Position numbers and translations under genes: made by a program | The notes under the pieces: generated by a model | Told to the model about the DNA's origin: nothing | Databases searched by the model: none | What the model saw: the letters and a program-made list of their open reading frames with translations, nothing else | Shown: positions 1 to 8,189 of the stretch, piece by piece | Layout of the letters: the number at the start of each line of letters is the position of its first letter | Numbering within the stretch: the stretch's first letter is position 1 | Origin: Marinobacter zhejiangensis | GTDB lineage: Bacteria > Pseudomonadota > Gammaproteobacteria > Pseudomonadales > Oleiphilaceae | Direction: 5' to 3' | DNA: 64,000 nucleotides | NCBI RefSeq assembly: GCF_900114775.1 | Contig: NZ_FOUE01000002.1 | Location: forward strand, 186,001-250,000

Positions 1-40
1 AGCAAGGCTTGGCCATGCTCCTTGGGAAAAGGATGATTAA
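1..40 (+). other. possible 3' end of an upstream gene
   Basis: The first bases could hold the end of a gene that starts before the window. The frame beginning at base 2 reads ARLGHAPWEKDD and stops at 38-40. The frame at base 1 stops at 34-36. Because a run of immunity-like genes follows, this would be the expected place for the C-terminus of a polymorphic toxin, but that is inference and twelve residues cannot identify a family. Confidence 0.2.
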
Positions 41-42
41 AA

Positions 43-345
43 ATGCAAAGCGCCACGCTTGAATATATCAAGGGACAGTATGGTAATGAAGACCAGGAGT
101 ATGGCGTTAATTTATTTGTTCGTCACCATCTTGAGGAAATAGAACCAGAGTACTGGATGAAGTTGGTGGGAACCAAAGAGCCGAGTTCGGCCCAGGTGCT
201 TGACTCCCTGGTGCTGGTTGGGCAATGGGAATCGGAAGGGAATATTATCTATGACTATTCGCTTCCTGATAATGTCACTCAGTATTTAATTTCCGTAACC
301 GTTGGAAAGGTGGGGGAGATCCTTTCTGTTGAAATGGAGAGTTGA
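43..345 (+). CDS. small acidic protein, probable immunity protein
   Basis: This encodes 100 residues with no signal peptide or membrane segment, rich in Glu and Asp. The start ATG is preceded by an AAGGA-like ribosome site about 8 nt upstream. I do not recognise the family. Its small size, acidity, AT-rich composition and position at the head of a long co-directional series of SMI1/KNR4-type genes suggest an immunity protein that neutralises a secreted toxin by binding it in the cytoplasm. That function is inferred from context only. Confidence 0.6.
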   Translation: MQSATLEYIKGQYGNEDQEYGVNLFVRHHLEEIEPEYWMKLVGTKEPSSAQVLDSLVLVGQWESEGNIIYDYSLPDNVTQYLISVTVGKVGEILSVEMES

Positions 346-416
346 TAAATATTGTGGTACGTTAATTAAATTGAGCTTGCGCTAAGCTTCGATTTTTTTG
401 GAAATGGAGATAATAA

Positions 417-749
417 ATGCGTCTAAATGTTGATGATGAGTTTGAGGTGGTAAATCCAGGCCATTCCGATTTGGATAAAATTATTGGTGAAATGGCTGAA
501 GATGAGTTCATCGTGCTCATTCGCGAAGATGAATATTATATTCAGGCTTATTTCGACAGCGATCCGGAAGCGTCAGTGATTGAATATAGAGAAGGTCAGG
601 AAGGAAACCATTTTAGCGCCTCAGCGATATCCAAGGAAAAAGTTCTTGAAGCGTTTTCGCTATATTTGGATGGAAATGAAGGCTTTAAAAAAATACATCA
701 ATGGGAAATGCTGGAAATCGATGAAATCGAGTATCTTGAAGAAGAGTGA
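417..749 (+). CDS. Imm1-like immunity protein (tentative)
   Basis: A 110-residue, strongly acidic cytoplasmic protein. The middle reads as a beta-rich block (EFIVLIREDEYYIQAYFD) followed by IEYREGQEGNHF and an aromatic helix ending in HQW. That order recalls Imm1-type immunity proteins, whose members carry an E-Y-R-x-G segment and a late Trp, but I could not compare it with a profile. The start is supported by a GGAGAT ribosome site a few bases upstream. It lies in the immunity-gene string, 71 nt after the preceding gene. A shorter frame inside it (580-774) is a shadow. Confidence 0.6.
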   Translation: MRLNVDDEFEVVNPGHSDLDKIIGEMAEDEFIVLIREDEYYIQAYFDSDPEASVIEYREGQEGNHFSASAISKEKVLEAFSLYLDGNEGFKKIHQWEMLEIDEIEYLEEE

Positions 750-971
750 TAAGGGCTCGTTTTGTTCAATCTGACAGCGCCCTCATACTTGTTGTAACTA
801 CCCTACCTGTTTTGAGATCAATAGCGCAACGTCTGTGTATGAACGTCGCTGCTTGGGGTGATTAAAAATATCTGTATAGAGTCAATTGAAATGCCTTGGA
901 ATGATCGCTGAAACAAGAGAATTTCGGTTCACATCGATGACAGTTATGGGTAGAGGGTGAGAGTTTGAAAT

Positions 972-1655
972 ATGGAAGATGCCTGCACAAAAATTAAGGA
1001 AAAATTAGCAGAGCTTAGGGCCCTGGACGGTGATCAGGATTTATTTGGTGCCGCCTTTCATGGATATAAGCTCAATGAAGTTTGTTCTGAAAATGAAATT
1101 AAAGCCTTTGAGGAAAGGTTTGGTTGTGTACTACCTGCTGGCTATAAAGAATTCCTGACAAGGGTTGGCAATGGCGGGGCAGGCCCGGGTTACGGGGTGT
1201 TCCCGCTCGGGCTAATGGATAGGAATTTTGGCTTTGCCGAATGGGATAACGATTTTGTTAGCCCGGACAAACGCTTTAAATTCTCCGGCCCATATAATGA
1301 TACGTCAATCCTTTATAGGGGAGCCCCAGAGCAAGCCGCGTTCTCTAACCCTGAGGAGTATGAGGCTGAGTATGAAAAATGGCTTGAGGAAAACTCTGAA
1401 GATCTTGAATTGGAGTATTGGATAAAGCATTCAATGGATGGTGCGATCCCGATTTGCCACCACGGATGCTCAAACAGGAGTTGGCTTGTGGTTTCTGAGG
1501 GAGCGGAATACGGAACGATCTGGGCTGATGATACTGCCGATTCAGGCGGGGTGTATCCGGAAACACTTGATGGGCAGCCAAGAATAGGATTTTTTGAGTG
1601 GTACCTCGATTGGCTTATAAAAAGCATTGCAGAGGTGAGAGAGGGGGGCGCCTAG
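972..1655 (+). CDS. SMI1/KNR4 (SUKH) family protein
   Basis: A 227-residue soluble protein. Residues of about 36-60 carry the SUKH signature: an acidic stretch (SENEIKAFEERFG) followed by LPAGYKEFLTRVGNGGAGPGYG, where SMI1/KNR4 proteins have LP-x-DY-x-x-F-L-x-x-x-NGG. The aromatic C-terminal part (FFEWYLDWL) is also typical. In bacteria this superfamily mainly supplies immunity proteins against nuclease and other polymorphic toxins, which they bind directly. The toxin partner is not visible. A 222-nt gene-free stretch precedes it, in which I see no clear feature. Confidence 0.85.
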   Translation: MEDACTKIKEKLAELRALDGDQDLFGAAFHGYKLNEVCSENEIKAFEERFGCVLPAGYKEFLTRVGNGGAGPGYGVFPLGLMDRNFGFAEWDNDFVSPDKRFKFSGPYNDTSILYRGAPEQAAFSNPEEYEAEYEKWLEENSEDLELEYWIKHSMDGAIPICHHGCSNRSWLVVSEGAEYGTIWADDTADSGGVYPETLDGQPRIGFFEWYLDWLIKSIAEVREGGA

Positions 1656-1899
1656 CAAGGTCATCATACGGATTGGGACCGAAATGGAACTGGAACCCAT
1701 GGCCCAATACCATTTTCGTGACCGTCACGTATTAGGACGTTTGATTAACTCCGTCTACTCTGCCTTTGCAGGGATAGAATAAGTGTTGCTGTCATCATCA
1801 AATAAAAATTCCCAACCCGCCTCCCTTGTTTAGTGCCTCGGGTGGAGAAGAGAAAAGGATATGCGTAGTCCTTCTCTGAAAGGAATCAAAAGAGAGTAA

Positions 1900-2373
1900 A
1901 TGATGGATAAGAGAATAATTGAAAAGGTGTACGATTTGTTGAACACACCTTTTTCTGAAGAGTTAAGCCTGTTGGGAGAGCCCGCAACAGACGAAGAAAT
2001 CGTCATGGCTGAGAACGAACTGGGCGTTGCTTTTCATGATGACTACAAGAAATTCATCAAGACTTTTGGAGGTACAACCATAGGGGTTGAGGTTTATGCC
2101 TTTCATAATAACGAAATGATGTCAAAAGACACGGTTGTCGATCTGACAAAATCATTCCGGATTGATTATGAGGATGATTACCGAAAAAGCATCATTGATG
2201 ACAGTTATGTGTTTTCTATGGATGGCATGGGAAACCCCATTATGTCAGACCGGCAAGAGAGGGTGATTATCTTTTATCACGATTCAGACGAATATGAAGT
2301 GCTAACAGATTCATTTTCTAAGTTCGTAGAATGGCTGGTGGATGGAAAGGGCCTTTATGACTTTAACGGATAG
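1900..2373 (+). CDS. SMI1/KNR4 (SUKH) family protein
   Basis: A 157-residue soluble acidic protein. Residues of about 28-58 show the SUKH N-terminal pattern: ATDEEIVMAENELGVAF, then HDDYKKFIKTFGG. The C-terminus ends in an aromatic helix (SFSKFVEWLVDG), the usual close of the fold. Two adjacent ATG codons (1900 and 1903) are possible starts, with AGAGAG upstream. It is likely an immunity protein within the same locus as its neighbours. It is clearly different in sequence from the SUKH gene before it, so the cluster is a set of divergent paralogues or independent acquisitions, not recent duplicates. Confidence 0.85.
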   Translation: MMDKRIIEKVYDLLNTPFSEELSLLGEPATDEEIVMAENELGVAFHDDYKKFIKTFGGTTIGVEVYAFHNNEMMSKDTVVDLTKSFRIDYEDDYRKSIIDDSYVFSMDGMGNPIMSDRQERVIIFYHDSDEYEVLTDSFSKFVEWLVDGKGLYDFNG

Positions 2374-2488
2374 ACCGGCTGGTTGAGTGGTACTGAAGCA
2401 GTTCAAATCTTGGAGCAGAGAGGTTGCTCCAGATGTGTTGGGTACATGCTGGATGCGCCCAAGCTAAAGGAATTAGAGAGGCCTATAG

Positions 2489-3037
2489 ATGAATGCAAAA
2501 GAGTTTAAAGAGCGGATTCTGGAGATCCTGGAACCCATCGACAGTTCGCTGTTTCAAGCGATTCGGGCTCAGGCCGCATCGGATAGCGATATCGCAGCGG
2601 TTGAGGCGAGTACCGGAATTCAGCTTCCAGACTATATAAGAGGGTTTGTTAACTCGGAAGGCAACTGCAATGGCCTGGCGACGTTTGCGCGGGAAGAAGT
2701 TTGGCCTGCCCCGAAAGAATTTGAGATAGGGCCAGCATGGACATTCTACCGGGGAGTAACCCTACTCGGCGTTCCGGTCTCTGATTTGCCTGATTGGGCG
2801 AGTATTCCCTGCGCTTATGAACAACTGGTCGACTTTGGTGTTAGCGACATCCTGCCACTCATCAAGGTTTGGGGAGATGGGGGGCGTCTATGGGGAGTGA
2901 ATGCTTCCGGTTCGACGGTGCTTGTTCTCGATGGTGAGGTGACTGTCCTGGACGTTGCTATCAGCGATGTCTATGCGGAGCAGATCACAGAACTTGCCCA
3001 GCGACAAAAAAACATGGCTGAGCGTCTGGCAAATTAG
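2489..3037 (+). CDS. SMI1/KNR4 (SUKH) family protein
   Basis: A 182-residue soluble protein. Residues of about 30-62 read SDSDIAAVEASTGIQLPDYIRGF followed by NSEGNCNG, the SUKH pattern of an acidic helix, an LP-x-x-Y turn and an asparagine/glycine loop. A GAGAGG ribosome site lies about 7 nt before the ATG. Base composition is a little GC-richer than the two SUKH genes upstream. Likely an immunity protein by family and context. The 131 nt that follow contain no convincing gene. Confidence 0.8.
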   Translation: MNAKEFKERILEILEPIDSSLFQAIRAQAASDSDIAAVEASTGIQLPDYIRGFVNSEGNCNGLATFAREEVWPAPKEFEIGPAWTFYRGVTLLGVPVSDLPDWASIPCAYEQLVDFGVSDILPLIKVWGDGGRLWGVNASGSTVLVLDGEVTVLDVAISDVYAEQITELAQRQKNMAERLAN

Positions 3038-3183
3038 TCAGGCCCACGGTGCCATAAAGGCGCTTTTATGTTTTGCTCGCTGTTTACAACAGAGGTTTGA
3101 AAATGCTCTGTATCTTTCTTGTCTCAGCCCAGAGCCGGAAGCGTTAATGCGAACAATAAACCTAGGTAGTGTGGGTTAATTTA

Positions 3184-3768
3184 ATGTGTGAAAGCATGAA
3201 GTACGTTATTTGGGTTATTGAAGACGACGACTCTGAAGCCTTATATACCGGGCCAGTGGCAAGCAGTGATGCGGATTACCTGGCAAAGGTCATTCCGTTG
3301 CTTGAACCGATTTCCAATGCTGAATATAGGTCTGGGTTGGCCGCCATATTGTCTACAGCGGCAAGATTTAGCTATATCTTGCTGGGGGATGACATCGTGT
3401 GGTGCATCGAATGGTCTCCGGGTTTCATCGTGGTGAAGTTTACGCCGGATGGCCAAATTCTTGGTGCTGCAATAAGAGCCCTGAACCCCTGTTTTGGTGG
3501 CCGCGAGGCAACAGATGAAGAACTGGACGCGTTCGATGAAGATAATAACCCGCACTATAATTTGATCTTTGACCCCTGGGATGCCCAGTTCGAAGAGGAT
3601 TATCGTGAATCGGGAAATTTCCAGCGCGCCAATGAAGAGGAGTTGGCGCGGTATCAGAGTGCGCTCAAGCCGGTAAGCGACTTGGAAGCACTTGACGAAG
3701 CCAGCTTTGAACAGTGCAAAGCCAATATCTGCGAATGGGCTGGAAAGGGTTTGGTGATATTGCCCTGA
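3184..3768 (+). CDS. hypothetical acidic protein in immunity cluster
   Basis: An acidic cytoplasmic protein of 194 residues from the ATG at 3184. An in-frame GTG at 3169 and an ATG at 3196 are alternative starts, and none has a strong ribosome site. I do not recognise the family. It has a beta-rich first half (YVIWVIEDDD, SYILLGDDIVWCIEW) and an Asp/Glu-rich second half. Position and composition fit an immunity or DNA-mimic-like role, but that is inference. Confidence 0.6.
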   Translation: MCESMKYVIWVIEDDDSEALYTGPVASSDADYLAKVIPLLEPISNAEYRSGLAAILSTAARFSYILLGDDIVWCIEWSPGFIVVKFTPDGQILGAAIRALNPCFGGREATDEELDAFDEDNNPHYNLIFDPWDAQFEEDYRESGNFQRANEEELARYQSALKPVSDLEALDEASFEQCKANICEWAGKGLVILP

Positions 3769-3769
3769 A

Positions 3770-4057
3770 TTGCAGGCTTTGCGTTACGTCATTCCAGACA
3801 GAATCGAAGAAGTTTCGAATGGGAAAATCAAAAGCGACGGATACGACTATCTTGACGATGGCGTGAACTCGATGGTGATCTTCATGCTGTCAGAATCCCC
3901 AAAAGAAGGCATTCAGACCGTCCTGGACGTCTTGTCCGAAGAAAAATTCTGCGATAACTGGGTGCTTGGAAACTCGGTCATTGACCTGAACGAAAAAGGA
4001 CAATACACAGTTGTCTATCCAAAAAGTTTCAAGGGTGGGTTTGAGGTTAAGGGCTAA
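3770..4057 (+). CDS. small hypothetical protein, TTG start, immunity cluster
   Basis: About 95 residues, opening only 1 nt after the stop of the preceding gene. No ATG or GTG start is available near the beginning. The first usable codon is TTG at 3770, with another at 3779, so translation may be coupled to the upstream gene, or the gene may have lost its own 5' end. The protein is soluble and acidic (DGYDYLDDGVNSMVIFML) with no motif I recognise. Likely part of the immunity-gene series; function unknown. Confidence 0.5.
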   Translation: MQALRYVIPDRIEEVSNGKIKSDGYDYLDDGVNSMVIFMLSESPKEGIQTVLDVLSEEKFCDNWVLGNSVIDLNEKGQYTVVYPKSFKGGFEVKG

Positions 4058-4210
4058 GGTAGGAGCCTGAGATAAATACAAAATTCCCTCAGGGCATTGC
4101 TGTTGGACTGGGGCAGGCAATACAGGGCAGGCTGGAAACTAAATTCACCGATCTCTCGGGCAATTAATTGTCAGTTGTGTTGCTTTTTAGCGTTATACAT
4201 AAGTCAGTGC

Positions 4211-4546
4211 ATGGAACTAGAGACAGTAATTAATCACATATTCTCCTACAACTTCCCTACGGATGAAGTGCTTGTTCGTTTCGCTAACGAACGGCATGGG
4301 TTTGGCGGTGACGATGGCTGTTATGGCGTAACCTACCCTTCTGATCTTGATGCTTACGAAAGAGAAGTCGAGCAGCAATTTATTCCAGAGGGTAGTGTGG
4401 AAATTTACTGCTCAGCATACACAGATAAGGACATCATTATCCCTGAAAAACAGTACCTTGCGGCGTTAAAAAAGTACCTGGAGTCAACTGGCCAGTATGA
4501 ATTGGCAGGTCGATTAAAAACGCCAGAGGCTGATCCTAGTTATTAG
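4211..4546 (+). CDS. small acidic protein, probable immunity protein
   Basis: The reading frame is open from 4097, but the first 38 codons are Cys-rich and lack coding character. I therefore choose the ATG at 4211, which begins MELETVINHIF, giving 111 residues. The protein is acidic and soluble, with a central beta-rich part (SVEIYCSAYTDKDIIIP) and a helical tail. I do not recognise the family. By size, charge and location it is probably another immunity protein. The roughly 150 nt before it look non-coding and may hold its promoter. Confidence 0.6.
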   Translation: MELETVINHIFSYNFPTDEVLVRFANERHGFGGDDGCYGVTYPSDLDAYEREVEQQFIPEGSVEIYCSAYTDKDIIIPEKQYLAALKKYLESTGQYELAGRLKTPEADPSY

Positions 4547-4589
4547 GAAGCCTGCAAGGCATTCGTGGGCACCAAACGGTAAAAAAATT

Positions 4590-5192
4590 ATGGATCTCAA
4601 TCATATAACCTACAAAGGACCTGACATCGATGATGAAGAGGTCCTGGCTTCGCTGCCAGATAATCTTGCGAACCTCCTTTCTCAGATAAATGGGTTCATT
4701 CAGTATCACGGTGGACTGCATATCTACGGCGCGTGCCGAGCTCCGCAATGGCACTCGATCAGGGAGGCATGGCACGGAGAAGCTGCGGCCCATAAGCACT
4801 ATGAGTCCATCAGGGCGTCGGACGTTCCTTTGGGTGAGGATTGTTTGGGTTTTCAGTTTTTCCTGCGGGATAAACAAGTCATCTTCCTGGATGGAGAAAC
4901 CGGGGACGTGGAGGAGCTCGGCCTGAGCTTAAGAGAGTTCTTTGCGTGGGTGGCAGATGATCCGGTGGATAGCTTGGGTATGCAGCCGCTTCACCAGTTC
5001 ATGGAGGAGGGGAATATTTGTGAGCCAGGAAAGCTGTTGGCAGAGTACCCGTTTTTTTGCACGAAAGAATCCGAGCAGGGAGTGTCTTTAAGTGCGGTAC
5101 CGTGTCTGGAGCGACGTCAATTTCTGGCCGATTTGCATAACCAGCTGAGTGGAGTTCAAGACGGTGGCAAGTTTGATGTCACACTGGTGTGA
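4590..5192 (+). CDS. SUKH/SMI1-like immunity protein
   Basis: A 200-residue soluble protein. The N-terminus (DIDDEEVLASLPDNLANLLSQINGF) followed by HGGLHIYG is a variant of the SUKH beginning, where the LP turn and the F-x-x-x-NG helix are preserved. The middle part (CLGFQFFLRDKQVIFLDGETGDVEEL) resembles the beta-hairpin in which SMI1-like proteins read out a ligand or partner, and LREFFAWV matches the closing helix. Likely an immunity protein. The assignment is weaker than for the three other SUKH genes because the core helix is short. Confidence 0.65.
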   Translation: MDLNHITYKGPDIDDEEVLASLPDNLANLLSQINGFIQYHGGLHIYGACRAPQWHSIREAWHGEAAAHKHYESIRASDVPLGEDCLGFQFFLRDKQVIFLDGETGDVEELGLSLREFFAWVADDPVDSLGMQPLHQFMEEGNICEPGKLLAEYPFFCTKESEQGVSLSAVPCLERRQFLADLHNQLSGVQDGGKFDVTLV

Positions 5193-5261
5193 CTGTTTCG
5201 CAAGCAACGGAATGTTTGGCCTATCGGCAAATTAATCTGACATGAGCAGTAAGGGATTCGA

Positions 5262-5783
5262 ATGGATTCAAAGGTAAGGGACGTATTTTCAGAGATCGAA
5301 GAGGTACTGATCCAGGCTATTCGTGATATTCCGGTGCCTCCAGAGACATTGTACGCGTGTGGTTTTTGGTTGTTTTACTGCGATTATTCCACCATCAGTC
5401 CGCCATGTTTTGGCTACAACTCAGAGTATGGAGAGGAGGATGAGCGGTGGGCGCCTCCCGAATGGGATGTGGAAGAAGAGGAGAATGTCTTTGAAGCTCT
5501 GGAGCCGGCCTATGAAAAGCTTATGGGTCTCATGGAAGGGCGGAGTAATGAAGCGTGGGCGCAGCTTGTTGAGTTTCAGTGGCGCTTCTACACTGATTTT
5601 TGCGCCAGGTTGAACGCCAGTATGAATAGCCCGAGCTCACCATTCGCGGGTTGGAGCAAAACGGACGATTTTGTGGTGGGGGTGTTCGAAGAGCGAGAAG
5701 GCGAAGAAATATACAACCGGTTAGCGATAGACAGCGTTGGGAGAGATAGCGCCGTGAAACTGTCCATTGTTGATCTCGGATAA
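5262..5783 (+). CDS. hypothetical protein, possibly DUF4303-like
   Basis: A 173-residue, Glu- and Trp-rich soluble protein. The segment ETLYACGFWLFYCDYSTI followed by FGYNSEYGEEDERW and PPEW recalls DUF4303-type proteins, which pair a beta-strand opening with a late R-W-x-P-x-E-W element and often sit in immunity loci. I give that link only as tentative. It is the last small soluble gene of the series, and about 160 nt without a gene follow. Confidence 0.6.
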   Translation: MDSKVRDVFSEIEEVLIQAIRDIPVPPETLYACGFWLFYCDYSTISPPCFGYNSEYGEEDERWAPPEWDVEEEENVFEALEPAYEKLMGLMEGRSNEAWAQLVEFQWRFYTDFCARLNASMNSPSSPFAGWSKTDDFVVGVFEEREGEEIYNRLAIDSVGRDSAVKLSIVDLG

Positions 5784-5942
5784 CAACACCGTTGAGCGGC
5801 TCGGTGTGATTTGCGCATTCAAGAAAGCGGATGATTTCTCGATCCGCGGGGTTGAACACGACTACTGAGCGTCGCCTGCCACGGGCCCGCATTCCCCAAC
5901 GATTTTCTCTGCCTTCTAAAGTTCTGTGAGTAAGGGTTTAAC

Positions 5943-6548
5943 GTGAGACTTAAGTTATTTCTGCTGCTGTTTGTATTTCTGGCTGCCTGTCAGTACCTGC
6001 CCTCAGCCCTTACCAAAGACGACGTCGACCAGTACATCGAAGCCTATAAAAAACTAGCTGAGATCTCACCTGAGTTGGAGGTTCTGAGAACCAAGAGTGG
6101 AAGCATCAGCGTGTTTACCTGCTCTGCCTGTAAAGCGAGGATGGAGACCTCGGTCGTCAGCGCGGGCTATAGGAGCCTTGAGTCGTTTATGGTGATGGAC
6201 CTCAGGATGTCCTACACCATGCGCTATGTGTTGTACCTGGAGTTGACCCAACTGGTGAGTGAGGCGGGAGAGGACATTCCCATAGAAAATGTCTGTTCGG
6301 TGCAGAACCGGAATAACCTCAGTGAAGCGGACCGGCAGACCTTCGACGACTACTGTGGAAAAGCGGTTCTGTACACTGGTTATATAGAACGAGTCAGCCG
6401 TTTTGTGAGTGATGTGGTGGAATACATCGTGTCCAAGGCTGACTTCGAGATTGTTGCTGAGAGCTTTGATGAGATTCACTCGGCAATCACCGATCCAAGG
6501 TTAATTTCAGACCTGAGTCGCTCGGGTGGAGGAGGTTGGGATGACTGA
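5943..6548 (+). CDS. small lipoprotein, function unknown
   Basis: A 201-residue protein starting at GTG 5943, with AAGGG upstream. A hydrophobic leader is followed by the lipobox LAAC (Cys16), so it should be lipidated and membrane-anchored facing the periplasm. The mature part is mostly helical and contains a C-x-x-C pair (TCSACKAR) and two further Cys, so a disulfide or metal site is possible. I do not recognise the family. Its stop overlaps the start of the sulfurtransferase gene by 8 nt, which suggests co-transcription. A periplasmic immunity lipoprotein would fit the neighbourhood, but this is speculation. Confidence 0.7.
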   Translation: MRLKLFLLLFVFLAACQYLPSALTKDDVDQYIEAYKKLAEISPELEVLRTKSGSISVFTCSACKARMETSVVSAGYRSLESFMVMDLRMSYTMRYVLYLELTQLVSEAGEDIPIENVCSVQNRNNLSEADRQTFDDYCGKAVLYTGYIERVSRFVSDVVEYIVSKADFEIVAESFDEIHSAITDPRLISDLSRSGGGGWDD

Positions 6549-7392
6549 TAGGCGGATGGCAAACCCTCTCGTCACAACGGAATGGCTCCAGTCCAACCTG
6601 GGCCATGAAAAGCTGGTGCTTATCGACGCCAGTATGGACAACGTGGTTGGCAAGGAGCCGATCGTCTACGACCAGCCCGTGTATATACCGGGGAGTCAGC
6701 ACATTGATCTGGAGGGCGCGCTGTGCAATCTCGATTCGCCCCAGATCCATGCGTTCCCTACGGTCGCGCAGTTCTCTTCAGAAGCCACCCGGCTCGGGCT
6801 GGAGTCGGATAGCCTGGTGGTGCTCTACGACAACCAGGGCATTTACTCGGCGCCCCGGGCCTGGTGGATATTCAGGGCGATGGGGATCGAGAACGTCTTT
6901 GTGCTTGATGGTGGCTTGCCGCAATGGCTGGCCGAGAACCGGGAAACCGTAGCCGACCTCAAACCGGGTGGTCATCACGCAGTGGCGGCCACGGGAAACT
7001 ACCAGGCAGAGATGGTGTGCGGTTCTGACTATGTTCGGGCGCATCTGGACGACGACAGCGTCCGGGTGGTTGATGCCCGTTCCAGTGCCCGTTTCCTGGC
7101 GCAGGCACCGGAGCCCCGGCCGGGTGTGCGTGGTGGCCATATCCCCAACTCCCTGAACCTGCCCTTTCTGGAGGTACTGGAAGGCCACCGCTTCAAGGAT
7201 CTGGATAAGTTAGCGTCGATTTTCTCCACCCTGCTCGACAAGACCCCTCGGCACCTGGTGTTTTCCTGTGGGTCGGGCATTACGGCCTGCATCATCCTCC
7301 TGGCTGCAGTCATCGCCGGTTATGACAACCTGACGCTCTATGATGGCTCTTGGGCGGATTGGGGGAGTGACGAGTCCTTGCCCATTCAGTGA
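6541..7392 (+). CDS. sseA: 3-mercaptopyruvate sulfurtransferase (rhodanese family)
   Basis: A cytoplasmic enzyme of 283 residues with two rhodanese domains. It moves sulfur from 3-mercaptopyruvate or thiosulfate to a thiophilic acceptor through a cysteine persulfide. The C-terminal active-site loop reads CGSGITA with the nucleophile at Cys243; CGSG[VI]TA is the mercaptopyruvate-type loop, whereas thiosulfate-specific rhodaneses have a CRKG-type loop. The N-terminal domain carries the usual LVVLYDNQG and DGGLPQW elements. I choose ATG 6541 because GGAGG lies 5 nt upstream. Five earlier in-frame codons exist but have no ribosome site. A fourfold DnaA-box repeat follows directly. Confidence 0.9.
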   Translation: MTDRRMANPLVTTEWLQSNLGHEKLVLIDASMDNVVGKEPIVYDQPVYIPGSQHIDLEGALCNLDSPQIHAFPTVAQFSSEATRLGLESDSLVVLYDNQGIYSAPRAWWIFRAMGIENVFVLDGGLPQWLAENRETVADLKPGGHHAVAATGNYQAEMVCGSDYVRAHLDDDSVRVVDARSSARFLAQAPEPRPGVRGGHIPNSLNLPFLEVLEGHRFKDLDKLASIFSTLLDKTPRHLVFSCGSGITACIILLAAVIAGYDNLTLYDGSWADWGSDESLPIQ

Positions 7393-7397
7393 CCCGC

Positions 7398-8189
7398 TTG
7401 TCCACAGATTCCGTGGATAACTGTGTGCGCAATGCAAGGAGAGCGTGTGGGAACCCTTGTGGCTCAAGGGTTGGCGGGATGCGGTCTATAAATGACCAGC
7501 TCGTCAGAGGGGCGGTCACTATCTGTTCGGGTCGATCGTTATCTGGACATATTGCTGGTTTTCCGTTCAATTGGGCGAGGTTGTCCACAATTTCGGCTAA
7601 TTTTCCCGGTGCTCGCCCGTAAATTGTCCACAAAAACCGTGGATAACTGTGTGCGCAATGCCCGTAGAACCTATGAGATGCCTTGTGCCCCAAGGGCTTT
7701 CAAGATCCGATTCATAAATAACCAGTGGGTGGCTGCGGCGATGGATAAATGGGTGGGGTGCTGAGTATCTGGCTGGTTTGGTTGTTTTGCAGCCAATTAT
7801 TGGGCGTTTTCCACAGTGTGGGCGAGTTATCCCTGTCTCGGCGTGTGGTTTGTCCACAAAATCGGTGGATAACTGTGTTAGCAAGGTAAGGAGAGAGTGT
7901 TAGAAGCTTTGCCGCACAAGGGCTAGCGATACCCGATGCTTAATTGACCAGTATGTCGGACGCGTGACGGTTTGATGATCGCTCTGGTTTTTTAGTGATC
8001 AATCGGGTGTTTTTCAACCAAAAAAGCCCGGATAACCGGCAAATAATCCACAGATCCCGTGGAAAATGGGTAAAGGGAGCCCCGAATTGTCCACAAAAAC
8101 TGTGGATAACGGTGTGAGGAACAACGGGAGAGGTAGCTGAAAGCCTTGCGCCCCAAGGGCTGGAAGAATGCGGTGTCGAAATGATCAGT
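7398..8189 (+). repeat. four tandem degenerate ~226-bp repeats carrying paired DnaA-box-like sites
   Basis: Four copies start at 7398, 7624, 7850 and 8087, a period of 226, 226 and 237 bp. Each has a 103-bp core, ending at 7500, 7726, 7952 and 8189. Every core opens with TTGTCCACA, five bases, then NGTGGATAA: two convergent DnaA-box-like 9-mers, the last copy (8101-8109) being a perfect TTATCCACA on the minus strand. Each core also contains a CCTTG-loop-CAAGG-type hairpin and ends in TGACCAGT-like sequence; the last copy supplies the mmsR stop codon. The spacers are also related, sharing a CTGGTTTT / CAATTGGGCG stretch and extra boxes near 7581 and 7808. No convincing gene lies here. Confidence 0.85.

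Noticed and set aside
4058-4210. Possible integron cassette site (GCGTTATAC-like end at 4188-4196) in the immunity string
   Set aside because: No matching inverse-core partner or attC-type palindrome was found, and other gaps in the string show nothing similar.
7389-7884. Several 60-130-codon frames within the DnaA-box repeats
   Set aside because: They run across the repeat units on both strands and have repeated, motif-free products.
7393-8184. CRISPR-like interpretation of the regular repeats
   Set aside because: The period is about 226 bp with degenerate 103-bp cores and related spacers, unlike the short repeats and unique spacers of a CRISPR array.
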